A stretch of DNA of 64,000 nt, from assembly GCA_022842185.1 (NCBI GenBank), contig JALHQB010000002.1, positions 79,496 through 143,495 of the forward strand. Direction: 5' to 3'. Source of the DNA: Acetobacteraceae bacterium. GTDB taxonomy: Bacteria > Pseudomonadota > Alphaproteobacteria > Acetobacterales > Acetobacteraceae. Shown here one piece after another: positions 16,337 to 25,046 of the stretch. The stretch's first letter is position 1, and each line of letters opens with the position of its first letter. The notes beneath the pieces were generated by a model, which did no database searches, was not told the origin of the DNA, and saw only the letters and a program-made list of their open reading frames with translations. Position numbers and translations under genes: made by a program.

Positions 16337-16632
16337 CGTTCTGCCCCGGGCGGCACGCCGGCGCCCGTCTGCCCGCATTCGGCCGCCATGCGACGCATCA
16401 TCGGCGTATCGGCCTCCGGCGGGATGGCGCGACGGCCGGACAGCCAATCGGCCAGATCCACGTCCCAATGCTCCAGAACCGCCTCGATCTCATCCAACTC
16501 GGCCTCGGAGAATCCGGCGATGTTGCGCGCGACGAAACCGCCGATCATCAGATCGGCTTCCTTGGTGCCGCGATGCAGCGCCCGGAAGACCAGGCGGCGG
16601 CGGCGGGGATCGAGGTCCTGGGGTTCGGGCAT
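16333..16632 (-). CDS. sdhE: FAD assembly factor SdhE (SDHAF2/CptB family)
   Basis: A 99-residue small acidic protein of the SdhE/Sdh5 family (DUF339), which promotes covalent flavinylation of succinate dehydrogenase SdhA. The invariant RGxxE motif appears as HRGTKEADLMIGGF at about residues 21-34, where the homologous Arg-Gly and Glu contact SdhA. The downstream segment LDEIEAVLEHWDVDLADWLSGRRAIPPE is the conserved helical and tail region. Length is normal (80-100). Its stop overlaps the mfd start (ATGA), so translation is coupled. About 30-80 bases separate it from the divergent recG start, so the two transcripts share a short promoter region. Confidence 0.93.
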   Translation of the reverse strand: MPEPQDLDPRRRRLVFRALHRGTKEADLMIGGFVARNIAGFSEAELDEIEAVLEHWDVDLADWLSGRRAIPPEADTPMMRRMAAECGQTGAGVPPGAER

Positions 16633-16713
16633 TGGCTGTGTCCTGGCATATAGAGGCCGATGGGAATCGTGTCAGCCCAACCAGATGCGTCTTTGGACCG
16701 AGGCAGCGATGCA

Positions 16714-18780
16714 ATGGCACCATTGCACGCGCCCATCGCGTCCCTGAAAGGCGTGAAGGAGAACGAGGCCCGGCTGATCGCCAAGGCCGCGGACGGGTCG
16801 CGCGTGCTCGACCTGCTGTTGCATCTGCCCGAACGGTATCTGACGCGCCAGCGCGTCGAACGCCCGTCCCAGGCGCTGCCCGACTCGGAGGTGCTGATCC
16901 CGGTGGTGATCGCTTCGCACAAGCCGGGCCGTTCGTCGCAGGGCCGATCCTTTGTTCGTGTGCGCTGCGACGCGGGTGGCGAACCGGTCACCGCCATCAT
17001 GATGAACTGGCAGAAGGCCTGGGCGGAAAAGGCCCTACCGGTGGGCGCCACCCGCTGGTTCGCCGGCACCCTGAAGGAGGAAACCGACGATTGGGTCATC
17101 ATGAACCCGCAGGTCTCTGCCAAGGAGGACGGCATCCCACAGGTCCAGCCGGTCTGGCCGCTGACCGGCGCGCTTGGCCTGCCACAGGTGACGCGGGCGA
17201 TGGGCGCGGCGCTTGCGGTCCTGCCTGACCTGCCCGAATGGCAGGACGCCCCGCTGCTGCGGCGGGAAGGCTGGCCGGGCTTCGTCCCTGCGCTGCGCTG
17301 CATCCAGGCACCGGAATCCGAACCTGGCGAGGCCCCGCGCCGGCGCCTCGCTTATGATGAATTGCTGTCCGGCCAGGTCGCGCTCGGCCTGGTGCGGCGT
17401 CGTTCGCGGGAACGCCCCGGCCGGCCCTTGTCGGGCGATGGCACCCTCCGCGCCCGGGCGCTGACCGCCTTCGGCCACGACCCCACCCCCGCCCAGCACC
17501 AAGCCATCGCCGAGATCGATGCCGACCTCGCCGCCCCGCTGCGCATGCTGCGGCTGCTGCAAGGCGATGTCGGGTCTGGCAAGACGTTGGTCGCCGCCAT
17601 GGCCATGCTCCGCGCCGCCGAGGCCGGCGCCCAGGCGGCGCTGATGGCGCCCACGGAATTGCTCGCACGCCAGCACCTGCGGACCTTCCTGCCATTGTGC
17701 CTCGCGGCCGGTGTCGAGGTCGCGCTGCTGACCGGCAGCGTGAAGGGCCGCGAGCGCAAGCGCGTGCTGAACGGCTTGCAGGACGGGACCATCCCGCTGG
17801 TGCTCGGCACCCATGCGCTGTTCCAGGACGGCGTCGCGTTCCAGGACCTCGGCTTGGCCGTGGTGGACGAACAGCACCGCTTCGGCGTCGCCCAGCGCCT
17901 GATGCTGGCGGAAAAGGGCGACGCGGTGGACATGCTGGTGATGACCGCCACCCCCATCCCGCGCACCCTGCTGCTGACGCAATGGGGGGAAATGGCGGTC
18001 AGCCGGCTGGCCGGCAAACCGCCCGGCCGCCAGCCCATCGCCACCCGTGTAGTCAGCCAGGATCGCCTGCCCGAGATCATCGACCGGCTGGGCGAAGCCA
18101 TCGGCCGCGGGGAGCGCGCCTATTGGGTGGTGCGCGCCATCAGCGGGTCCGAGCGCGACGATTCCGTGGCCGCCGAGGACCGCTTCGCCGAGTTGAGCGC
18201 CCGCTTCCCCGGCAAGGTCGGCATCGCCCACGGCTTGCAGGATATCGCGGTGCGCGAGGCGTCGCTGGCCGATTTCGCCGCCGGCCGCACCACGGTCCTG
18301 GTCGCAACCACGGTCATCGAGGTCGGCGTCGATGTCCCCGAAGCCACCATCATGCTGATCGAACAGGCCGAACGCTTCGGCCTCGCGGCCCTGCACCAGC
18401 TGCGCGGGCGGGTCGGGCGGGGGTCAAAGCCGTCATCCTGCCTGCTGGTCCACTCACCTGGGCTGACCTATGGCGAGAAGCAGCGGCTGATGGTGCTGCG
18501 CGACTCCGACGATGGCTTCGTGATCGCCGAGGAGGATCTGCGGGCGCGTGGCGGCGGCGATGCGCTGAGCATGCGGCAGGCGGGCATGCCCGGCGCGCGG
18601 CTGCTCGACCCGCGAGAGGACCCGGAGGCCTATGCGCGCCTGGTCGATATCGCCCATGACGACGCCGAAGTGCTGCTGGGCCGCGACCCGGCGCTGGTGA
18701 CCCCGCGCGGCCAGGCGACCCGGCTGCTGCTGGACATCTTTGGCCATGACCTGTCCATGGCGCCGCTCGACGCGGGCTGA
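16714..18780 (+). CDS. recG: ATP-dependent DNA helicase RecG
   Basis: A branch-migrating SF2 helicase that remodels stalled replication forks and Holliday junctions. It has the wedge/OB domain (about 40-140) with family text SLKGVKENEARLIAK and LLLHLPERYL, Walker A LQGDVGSGKTLVAAMAML, the DEQHRFG motif II, TATPIPRTLLLTQWGE, and the C-terminal QLRGRVGRGSKPSSCLL with the TRG-like tail. I prefer ATG 16714 (MAPLHAPIASLKG), which aligns with typical RecG N-termini and has GAGG about 10 bases upstream. An in-frame ATG at 16660 adds 18 residues but its GAGG is only three bases away. Length from 16714 is 688, normal for RecG. The gene is divergent from sdhE-mfd. Confidence 0.96.
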   Translation: MAPLHAPIASLKGVKENEARLIAKAADGSRVLDLLLHLPERYLTRQRVERPSQALPDSEVLIPVVIASHKPGRSSQGRSFVRVRCDAGGEPVTAIMMNWQKAWAEKALPVGATRWFAGTLKEETDDWVIMNPQVSAKEDGIPQVQPVWPLTGALGLPQVTRAMGAALAVLPDLPEWQDAPLLRREGWPGFVPALRCIQAPESEPGEAPRRRLAYDELLSGQVALGLVRRRSRERPGRPLSGDGTLRARALTAFGHDPTPAQHQAIAEIDADLAAPLRMLRLLQGDVGSGKTLVAAMAMLRAAEAGAQAALMAPTELLARQHLRTFLPLCLAAGVEVALLTGSVKGRERKRVLNGLQDGTIPLVLGTHALFQDGVAFQDLGLAVVDEQHRFGVAQRLMLAEKGDAVDMLVMTATPIPRTLLLTQWGEMAVSRLAGKPPGRQPIATRVVSQDRLPEIIDRLGEAIGRGERAYWVVRAISGSERDDSVAAEDRFAELSARFPGKVGIAHGLQDIAVREASLADFAAGRTTVLVATTVIEVGVDVPEATIMLIEQAERFGLAALHQLRGRVGRGSKPSSCLLVHSPGLTYGEKQRLMVLRDSDDGFVIAEEDLRARGGGDALSMRQAGMPGARLLDPREDPEAYARLVDIAHDDAEVLLGRDPALVTPRGQATRLLLDIFGHDLSMAPLDAG

Positions 18781-18891
18781 CGTTGCAAACCGAAACCCGC
18801 CAGGGGGTTGCATCCCGGTCCTACAGGGGTCAAATCGCGCGCCGCCTGCCGGGGCTTTCGTCCGGCTCGGCAATAATTTGGGAGTCCGGCC

Positions 18892-19620
18892 TTGCCCGCC
18901 TTGATCGAGATCGAGCGCCTGACCAAACGCTTCGGCGCCTTCACGGCTGTTGACGACGTGTCCTTCTCGGTGGACCGCGGCGAGGTGGTGGGCTTCCTCG
19001 GCCCCAACGGCGCCGGCAAGTCCACCACGATGAAGATGCTGGCCGGCTTCGTGACCCCCACCGCCGGCACTGCGCGGATCTGCGGCAAGGATGTCGTGGA
19101 CAGCCCGGTGGAAGCCAAGCGCAGCCTGGGCTACCTGCCGGAAGGCGCGCCGACCTATCCCGAAATGACCGTCACCGCCTTCCTGATGTTCTGCGCCCGT
19201 ATCCGCGGATATCGCCGCTTCGAAGCGATGGAGCGCGTCGAGGACGCCATGGAGCTTACGCAACTTGAAAGCGTGCAGCTCCAGCCGATCGAGACGCTGT
19301 CGAAAGGGTTCAAGCGCCGCGTCGGCCTGGCGCAATCCCTGCTGCATGACCCGCCCGTGCTGGTGCTGGACGAACCGACCGACGGCCTGGACCCCAACCA
19401 GAAGCATGAGGTCCGGCAATTGATCCGCCGCATGGCACCGCAAAAGGCGATCCTGATCTCGACCCACATCCTTGAGGAAGTGGAGGCGGTCTGCACCCGC
19501 GCCATCGTCATCGCCGGTGGCCGGGTGCTGGCCGATTCCACCCCCGCCGCGCTGGCCCCGCCGGGCACCACGATGGAACAGGTGTTCCGCGACCTGACCA
19601 TGCCGAAGGAAGCCGCGTGA
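18892..19620 (+). CDS. ABC transporter ATP-binding protein (GldA-like)
   Basis: A 242-residue ABC ATPase. Visible motifs are Walker A GPNGAGKSTTMKML, the Q-loop region GYLPEGAPTYPEMTV, signature TLSKGFKRRVGLAQSL, Walker B VLVLDEPTDGLDPNQ and the H-switch STHILEEVEAVC. It starts at a TTG (18892) placed seven bases after GGGAG; no ATG or GTG lies in frame upstream within range. It is the first gene of a five-gene set with an ABC-2 permease, a GldG-like protein and a DUF4340 protein. This module is named after gliding-motility proteins but is widespread in non-gliding bacteria and has no firmly established substrate. The permease start overlaps its stop by one base (TGATG). Confidence 0.92.
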   Translation: MPALIEIERLTKRFGAFTAVDDVSFSVDRGEVVGFLGPNGAGKSTTMKMLAGFVTPTAGTARICGKDVVDSPVEAKRSLGYLPEGAPTYPEMTVTAFLMFCARIRGYRRFEAMERVEDAMELTQLESVQLQPIETLSKGFKRRVGLAQSLLHDPPVLVLDEPTDGLDPNQKHEVRQLIRRMAPQKAILISTHILEEVEAVCTRAIVIAGGRVLADSTPAALAPPGTTMEQVFRDLTMPKEAA

Positions 19621-20348
19621 TGGGTGCGCTGCACGTCGCACGGCGCGAGCTCGCCGGGTATTTCGCCACCCCCGTCGCCTATGTCTTCATCGTCATCTTC
19701 CTGATGATGGCCGGCGCGTTGACCTTCACCCTGGGCGGCTTCTTCGCCCGCGGGCAGGCCGATCTCGGGCCGTTCTTCACCTTCGTGCCATGGCTGTTCC
19801 TGTTCCTGGTGCCGGCCCTGACGATGCGGCTTTGGGCGGAGGAACGGCGCCTGGGCACCATCGAATTGCTGCTGACGCTGCCGCTGCCGCAATGGCAGGC
19901 GGTGGTGGGCAAGTTCCTCGCCGCCTGGGCCTTCTGCGCCATCGCGCTCCTGCTGACCTTCCCGCTGGTGCTGACAGTCAATTACCTCGGCGCGCCGGAC
20001 AATGGCGTGATCGCGGCCGGCTATCTCGGCTGCCTGCTGGTCGCTGGCGCCTTCCTCGCGGTGGGTGCCGCGATGTCGGCCATGACCAAGAACCAGGTGA
20101 TTGCCTTCGTCCTCGCGGTCGCGGTCTGCTTCCTGTTCACCGTCGCGGGCAGCCCGGTGCTCACTGAATTCCTGTCCAAGCGCATCCCGCTGCTGGCTGA
20201 ACTCGCCCGTTCGGTGTCCATCACCGAACGCTTCAACAGCCTGACGCGCGGCGTCATCGCGCTGCGGGACGTGGTTTTCTTCGCGTCCTTCATGGGCTTC
20301 TTCCTGTTTGTGAATGCCGTGGTCATCGACCATCGGAAGGCGGATTGA
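19620..20348 (+). CDS. ABC-2 type permease (GldF-like)
   Basis: A 242-residue inner-membrane permease with about six hydrophobic segments, starting MGALHVARRELAGYFATPVAYVFI, the typical GldF/NosY amphipathic entry followed by segment 1. The block WAEERRLGTIELLLTLPLPQWQAVVGKF is the coupling-helix region diagnostic of ABC-2 transporters that pair with GldA-like ATPases. The ATG at 19620 shares one base with the ATPase stop, so the two are coupled. It should form the translocation pore, with the downstream GldG-like protein as periplasmic partner. Confidence 0.9.
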   Translation: MGALHVARRELAGYFATPVAYVFIVIFLMMAGALTFTLGGFFARGQADLGPFFTFVPWLFLFLVPALTMRLWAEERRLGTIELLLTLPLPQWQAVVGKFLAAWAFCAIALLLTFPLVLTVNYLGAPDNGVIAAGYLGCLLVAGAFLAVGAAMSAMTKNQVIAFVLAVAVCFLFTVAGSPVLTEFLSKRIPLLAELARSVSITERFNSLTRGVIALRDVVFFASFMGFFLFVNAVVIDHRKAD

Positions 20349-20353
20349 CCGAG

Positions 20354-22297
20354 ATGAGCGGCACTGCATCCCCTCGCCCGGGCACGCGGCGGATCTGGTC
20401 ATCGGCGCTGGGCCTCGTCGCGGCCGCGGTGCTGGCGGTCGGCGTCAACATGCTGGTCGATCGCCTCGCGCCGCGCGCGCGGATCGATCTGACGGAGCAG
20501 CGGCTCTACACGCTGTCGGACGGCACGATTTCCCTGCTGCGCGGACTGCAGGAACCGGTGACGCTGCGCCTGTTCTATTCGCGCCGCCTGGGCGCGGCGG
20601 TGCCGGCGTATGGGTCCTATGCCGAACGCGTGCGCGCCATGCTGGATGAATACGCCGCCGTCTCCGGCGGAAAGGTGCGGCTCGAAGTACTCGACCCCGA
20701 ACCCTTCAGCGAGACCGAGGACCGTGCCCTGGCCTTCGGCCTGCAAGGCGTGCCGGTCGATCAGTCCGGCGAGCAGATCTATTTCGGCCTCGCGGGCTCC
20801 AACCTGCTGGATGATGAACGCTCGATCCCGTTCTTCCAGCCGGAACGCGAACGCTTCCTGGAATTCGACCTGACGCGGCTGGTCTATGAATTGTCGTCGC
20901 CGCGCCGGCCCGTGCTTGGCGTGATGTCGTCCCTGCCGCTCAACGGCGATCCGCGCATGATGATGATGATGCGCGGCGGCCCGGCGCCACAGCCCTTCGC
21001 GGTCATGCAGACCCTGCGGCAATTCTATGCCGTGCAGGACGTGCCGCTCGATACCCAGCGCATCGCCGACGACATCCAGGTGCTGATGGTCGCCCACGCA
21101 CAGGGCCTGTCGGATGCGACGCAATACGCCATCGACCAGTTCGTCATGCGCGGCGGCAAGTTGATCGTCCTGGTGGACCCCTACTCCGAAGGCCAGGCCG
21201 GGCGCCCCGGCCCCGGCGGGCGGCCGCCGACCAACACTGCATCGGAACTCAACCGGCTGCTGAATGCCTGGGGTGTCGATGCGCCGTCCGAAGCGGTGGT
21301 GCTGGACCTGCGCGGCGCATGGCGCGTGCGGTCCAACCCCAATGACCGTGTTCAGGCAGTGGATTACGTCGCCTGGTTCAACATGCAGGGCGATTCGATC
21401 AACCAGAACGAGGTCGCCACCGCGCAACTCAACCAGGTGACGGTCGCCTCGGCGGGGCATCTGCGCCGGAGCGACGGCGCGACCGTGGATTTCGTACCGC
21501 TGCTGCAATCCAGCGAACGCAGCATGCTCGCGAATGTCGACCGCGTGCGCGACAACCCGGACCCCGCCCGCATCCTGGCGGAATTCCGGCCGGAGAACCT
21601 GCACCGGACCATCGCCGCGCGGGTGCGGGGCGAAGTGCCGTCGGCCTTCCCCGACGGCCCGCCCCCGCCGCCCGAAGGCACCGAGCGCCCGGCCGACTTC
21701 CCCGCCCATCGTGCCCGCAGCGACGGCCCGGCGAATTTCGTCGTGATCGCCGATGCCGACATCCTGGAGGACCGCTTCTGGGTCCGCGTGCAGGATTTCT
21801 TTGGCCAGCAGGTCGCGACGCCGTTCAGCGACAACGGCAACCTGATCGCCAACCTGGTCGACACCTTCGCCGGTGGCGATGCGCTGATCTCGCTGCGCTC
21901 GCGCGGCGAATCGTTGCGGCCCTTCGTGGTGGTGGACGACATCCGGCGCGACGCCGATGCCCGCTTCCGCCAGACCGAGCGCGAGCTGACCGAGCGGTTG
22001 CAGCAGACCGAACGGCGCCTGCGCGAATTGCGCCAGGGCCAGCAGGGTGCCGATCGCGGCCAGGCCAGCGCCGTGATCACCCCGGAACAGCGCGCCGAGA
22101 TCGACGCCGCCCGCGCCCAGATCATCGAGACCCGCCGGCAACTGCGCGCCGTTCAGCTGGATCTGCGCCGCGACATCGAAGGGGTGGAGGTCTGGGTCCG
22201 CATCCTCAACATCGCCGCGGTGCCGCTGCTTCTGGCGCTGTTCGCCATCGGCCTGGGCGTGATGCGCGCGCGCCGGCGCTCCGCGGCGCGGGCCTGA
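20354..22297 (+). CDS. GldG-like ABC auxiliary protein
   Basis: A protein of about 647 residues with an N-terminal transmembrane segment (about 15-35), a large periplasmic region and a second transmembrane segment near the C-terminus (AAVPLLLALFAIGLGVM). After segment 1 comes RIDLTEQRLYTLSDGTISLLRGLQEPVTLRLFYS, the standard start of the GldG/DUF4350-type domain. The middle (about 170-500) is an ABC_transp_aux-like fold with HAQGLSDATQYAIDQFVMRGGKLIVLVDPYSE. A charged coiled coil (about 535-570, FRQTERELTERLQQTERRL) precedes the last membrane segment. I use ATG 20354; a TTG at 20345 overlapping the permease stop, with GGAAGG four bases upstream, is an alternative. Role: periplasmic partner of the ABC-2 exporter, substrate unknown. 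Confidence 0.87.
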   Translation: MSGTASPRPGTRRIWSSALGLVAAAVLAVGVNMLVDRLAPRARIDLTEQRLYTLSDGTISLLRGLQEPVTLRLFYSRRLGAAVPAYGSYAERVRAMLDEYAAVSGGKVRLEVLDPEPFSETEDRALAFGLQGVPVDQSGEQIYFGLAGSNLLDDERSIPFFQPERERFLEFDLTRLVYELSSPRRPVLGVMSSLPLNGDPRMMMMMRGGPAPQPFAVMQTLRQFYAVQDVPLDTQRIADDIQVLMVAHAQGLSDATQYAIDQFVMRGGKLIVLVDPYSEGQAGRPGPGGRPPTNTASELNRLLNAWGVDAPSEAVVLDLRGAWRVRSNPNDRVQAVDYVAWFNMQGDSINQNEVATAQLNQVTVASAGHLRRSDGATVDFVPLLQSSERSMLANVDRVRDNPDPARILAEFRPENLHRTIAARVRGEVPSAFPDGPPPPPEGTERPADFPAHRARSDGPANFVVIADADILEDRFWVRVQDFFGQQVATPFSDNGNLIANLVDTFAGGDALISLRSRGESLRPFVVVDDIRRDADARFRQTERELTERLQQTERRLRELRQGQQGADRGQASAVITPEQRAEIDAARAQIIETRRQLRAVQLDLRRDIEGVEVWVRILNIAAVPLLLALFAIGLGVMRARRRSAARA

Positions 22298-22311
22298 GGG
22301 GGGATCGACCG

Positions 22312-23394
22312 ATGAACCGTCGTTCCCTGCTGCTGCTGAGCGGCGCCGCGATCGTCGTGCTCGGCGGCGCGCTGGTGCTCAACCCCGGCGCCCCGCCGGC
22401 CCCAGCCCCGTCTGGCGCGGTCCTGGCCTTCCCCGGCCTCGCGCAACGGCTGCAATCGGCGGCGAAGATCGTCGCCACCCGCCATGACGGCGTGCTGGAG
22501 ATCGCGCGCGCCGGCGAGACCTGGGTGTTGCCCGCCAAGGGCGGCTATCCGGTGCGCCAGGAGAAGGTGCGCGAGCTGCTGGTGGGCCTGACCGAGCTGC
22601 GCCTGACCGAACCGCGCACGGCCAACCCGGAGATGCTGGACCGGCTGGGTCTCGACGACCCGACCAATGCGGGGTCCACAGCCACGCTGGTCCGCGTGCT
22701 CGATGCCCAGGGCGATGTGATCGCGGAATTGGTGATCGGCCGCCGCCGCGTCCGCACCCAGGGCAATGTGCCCGAAAGCGCCTTCGTGCGCCGCCCGGGG
22801 GAAAACCAGGCCTGGCTGGCGGAAGGCCGCATCCCGGTCGATTCCGACCCGCAGCTGTGGCTTGACCGGGATATCGCCAACCTGCCGCGTGAGCGGGTGC
22901 GGCGCGTCTCCGTCAATCGCACGGGACAGCCGCCGCTGGTGCTGACACGCGCCGAAGGCCCCGATGGCAAGCTGCAGGTCAGCGAACCCGCCGATGCGCC
23001 GCCGACCGAGGAGACCAACCTCGACGAGGTCGGCCGCGCCTTCGAATTCCTCACCTTCCTGGATGTGAAGCCGGAAGCCGAGATCCCCGGCGAGCCGCTG
23101 GGCGAGACGCGCTTCGAACTGACCGACAACCTCGCCATCGTGGTGCGCCCGCGCAAGGATGGGGAGGCGGTGTGGATCACCCTGGCGGCCGAGGGCGACG
23201 ACGAGGCGACGCGGCTCAACGCGCGTTGGCGCGGATGGGCGTATCAGGTCGGGCCGTGGAAGGAGAAATCCTTCATCCCGCTGATCGCCGATCTGCGCCC
23301 GGCCGAGGAAACGCCCGCGCCTGCTGAACCCGCAGCGCCAGCGCCGGACGCGCCCGCCGCGCCGGCCGGCGAGACACCACCCACCCCGCAGTGA
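22312..23394 (+). CDS. DUF4340 domain-containing protein
   Basis: A 360-residue secreted or membrane-anchored protein with an N-terminal hydrophobic anchor (MNRRSLLLLSGAAIVVLGGA). The DUF4340 repeats are seen as ARAGETWVLPAKGGYPVRQEKVRELLVGLTELRLTEP and later LWLDRDIANLPRERVRRVSV. These domains are found almost exclusively downstream of GldG-like genes. The C-terminus is a Pro/Ala/Glu-rich tail. It starts 14 bases after the GldG-like gene, with a GGGG-rich stretch upstream of the ATG. The family has no known activity; the constant gene neighbourhood suggests that it completes the ABC complex on the periplasmic side. Its stop overlaps the NUDIX start (GTGA). Confidence 0.88.
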   Translation: MNRRSLLLLSGAAIVVLGGALVLNPGAPPAPAPSGAVLAFPGLAQRLQSAAKIVATRHDGVLEIARAGETWVLPAKGGYPVRQEKVRELLVGLTELRLTEPRTANPEMLDRLGLDDPTNAGSTATLVRVLDAQGDVIAELVIGRRRVRTQGNVPESAFVRRPGENQAWLAEGRIPVDSDPQLWLDRDIANLPRERVRRVSVNRTGQPPLVLTRAEGPDGKLQVSEPADAPPTEETNLDEVGRAFEFLTFLDVKPEAEIPGEPLGETRFELTDNLAIVVRPRKDGEAVWITLAAEGDDEATRLNARWRGWAYQVGPWKEKSFIPLIADLRPAEETPAPAEPAAPAPDAPAAPAGETPPTPQ

Positions 23395-23864
23395 CCGGCC
23401 GGGAATATCCCGACCGCCCCTGGGTGGGCATCGGCTGCATCGTCTTCCGTGGCGAGCAGGTCCTGCTGGTCCGCCGCGGCAAGCCGCCGCGCATTGGCAG
23501 CTGGTCCCTGCCCGGCGGCGCGCAGCATATCGGCGAGACCGCCGAGGAGGCCGCCCGGCGCGAACTGCACGAGGAAGCGGGCATCGAGGTCGGGCCGCTG
23601 TCGCTGGCCATCGTCGTCGATGCCATCAGCCACGATGATGATGGCCGCGCCCTGTACCACTACACCATCATCGACTTTGCCGCCGCCTGGATCGCCGGGG
23701 AGGCACGGGCCGGGGACGATGCCAGCGAGGTCGCCTGGGCCGCGCCCGGCGAATTGTCGGACTATGACCTGACGCCGGCCACGCACCGCGCCATCGCCGC
23801 GGCGCGGGACGCCTTGGCGCGGGTCCAGGACCCACCTCGCGCGAATGCACCCTTCCCCTTCTGA
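23391..23864 (+). CDS. NUDIX hydrolase
   Basis: A 157-residue NUDIX pyrophosphohydrolase. The 23-residue Nudix box is intact, running from GGAQHIGETAEEAARREL into HEEAGIEV (about residues 42-67), with all three Glu residues of the REUxEE core. The entry strand WVGIGCIVFRGEQVLLVRRGKPP resembles ADP-ribose pyrophosphatase and the MutT branch. The GTG start overlaps the DUF4340 stop by four bases, so it is translationally coupled to the ABC module, which is not obviously expected. Substrate (ADP-ribose, nucleotide sugar or oxidised nucleotide) cannot be told from sequence alone. Confidence 0.92.
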   Translation: MTGREYPDRPWVGIGCIVFRGEQVLLVRRGKPPRIGSWSLPGGAQHIGETAEEAARRELHEEAGIEVGPLSLAIVVDAISHDDDGRALYHYTIIDFAAAWIAGEARAGDDASEVAWAAPGELSDYDLTPATHRAIAAARDALARVQDPPRANAPFPF

Positions 23865-23912
23865 CCGGCGGGCGGCAGGCTGCGTCCAAACGCCGGACCG
23901 GAGACCTTCCCC

Positions 23913-24920
23913 ATGCCATCCAACCATGCCCTGACGCGACGCCTCGCACTGCTCGCCGCGGGGGCTACGCTGGCCAGCCCGGCGCTGGCGCAGCCGGTGG
24001 CCGGCGGGCGCACCGTGCGGGTCGTCGTCCCCTTCCCGCCCGGCGGCGCGGTGGACATCACCAGCCGGCTCTTCGCCGAACGGCTCGGCGGGGTGCTGGG
24101 CCAGACCGTCGTGGTGGAAAACCGCGCCGGCGCGGGTGGGCTGATCGGCGCCGATGCCATTGCCAGATCCGAGAAGGACGGCAGCACCATCGGCCTGCTG
24201 AGCGCCACCACCTATTGCGCTTCGCAGTTCATGCATGCGCGCATGCCGTTCAACCCACAGCGCGACCTCATGCCGATCACGCAGCTGACCGACGGCGCGC
24301 TGTTATGCGTGGTCAATGCCGAAGTGGCGCAGCGCAATGGCTGGACGGATTTCCGCGCGCTGATCGAATGGTCGCGAGCCCATCCGGAAGAAGTGCGCAT
24401 GGGGTCGTCGGGGCCGGGCACCTCGTCCCACCTGAACATCTCGGCGGTCAACCGCTTCGCCGATGCGAAGATCCTGCATGTGCCCTATCGCGGCGGCGGC
24501 CCGGCCATCAACGACCTGCTGGCCGGCACCATCGAGATGATGTTCGACGTCATGCCCGCCCTGATGCCGCATGTGGAGAGCGGCAAGTTCAAGGCACTGG
24601 CGGTGTCCGCGGCCGACCCGATCCCGCTGCTGCCGAACATTCCCGGCATGAAGGCCTTCGCTGACCTCGGCCTGGGTGAGCATTCGCTGGTCAACTGGAA
24701 TGTCGTCTCGGCCGCCGGCGGTACGCCCGCGCCGATCGTGCAGCGCCTGTTCGAGGCATCGCAGGCGGTGGCCCGCCAGCCGGAATTCATCGCCCGCCTG
24801 CGCCCCCTTGGCTACGGCATCGTCCTGAGCGAAAGCCCGGCGGCGGTGGCGCAGATGATCCAGGCGGAGACGCCGCGCTGGCAGCGGATCGTGGAGATTT
24901 CCGGCGCCCGGATCGAGTAA
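23913..24920 (+). CDS. Bug-family tricarboxylate-type substrate-binding protein
   Basis: A 335-residue periplasmic receptor of the TctC/Bug family. The signal peptide MPSNHALTRRLALLAAGATL ends near ASPALAQ. The family opening RTVRVVVPFPPGGAVDITSRLFAERLGGVLGQTVVVENRAGAGG is diagnostic, as are HVPYRGGGPAINDLLAGTIEMMFD and SGKFKALAV. These receptors bind small carboxylates, often aromatic or amino-acid-like, between two lobes. No TctA or TctB membrane genes are adjacent, so it is an orphan receptor, common in Acetobacteraceae and Burkholderiales. It follows the NUDIX gene by 48 bases and is followed by a large inverted repeat. Confidence 0.93.
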   Translation: MPSNHALTRRLALLAAGATLASPALAQPVAGGRTVRVVVPFPPGGAVDITSRLFAERLGGVLGQTVVVENRAGAGGLIGADAIARSEKDGSTIGLLSATTYCASQFMHARMPFNPQRDLMPITQLTDGALLCVVNAEVAQRNGWTDFRALIEWSRAHPEEVRMGSSGPGTSSHLNISAVNRFADAKILHVPYRGGGPAINDLLAGTIEMMFDVMPALMPHVESGKFKALAVSAADPIPLLPNIPGMKAFADLGLGEHSLVNWNVVSAAGGTPAPIVQRLFEASQAVARQPEFIARLRPLGYGIVLSESPAAVAQMIQAETPRWQRIVEISGARIE

Positions 24921-24923
24921 GGC

Positions 24924-25038
24924 GGGGGAGGAACACCTCCCCCGAATCCCCCTCCGCTCTTTATCGATTGGCGCTGGCCCGCGGCGACCGGCACCAAGTG
25001 CCAAAAAAAGGAGGGGGTTCGGGGGAGTTCTCTCCCCC
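24924..25038. repeat. Inverted pair of REP-like hairpin elements between convergent genes
   Basis: Left unit 24924-24955 contains the hairpin GGGGGAGG-AACA-CCTCCCCC and continues GAATCCCCCTCC. Right unit 25010-25038 is nearly the reverse complement, with hairpin GGGGGAG-TTCT-CTCCCCC. The arms can also pair with each other across a 54-base spacer that includes seven A residues at 25003-25009. It sits between the stop of the Bug gene (plus) and the stop of the small membrane gene (minus), so it may serve as a bidirectional terminator. Read on the minus strand, a T7 run follows the right-hand hairpin after 11 bases. Confidence 0.75.
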
Positions 25039-25046
25039 GACCTTGG

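Noticed and set aside
12992..16747. Very long open frame on the plus strand through mfd
   Set aside because: It is antisense to a full-length, motif-complete Mfd gene; long antisense frames are expected at this GC content and the translation has no domain.
20399..22141. Long minus-strand frame antisense to the GldG-like gene
   Set aside because: Low-complexity His/Arg/Gly-rich translation opposite a well-supported gene; no ribosome site or domain.
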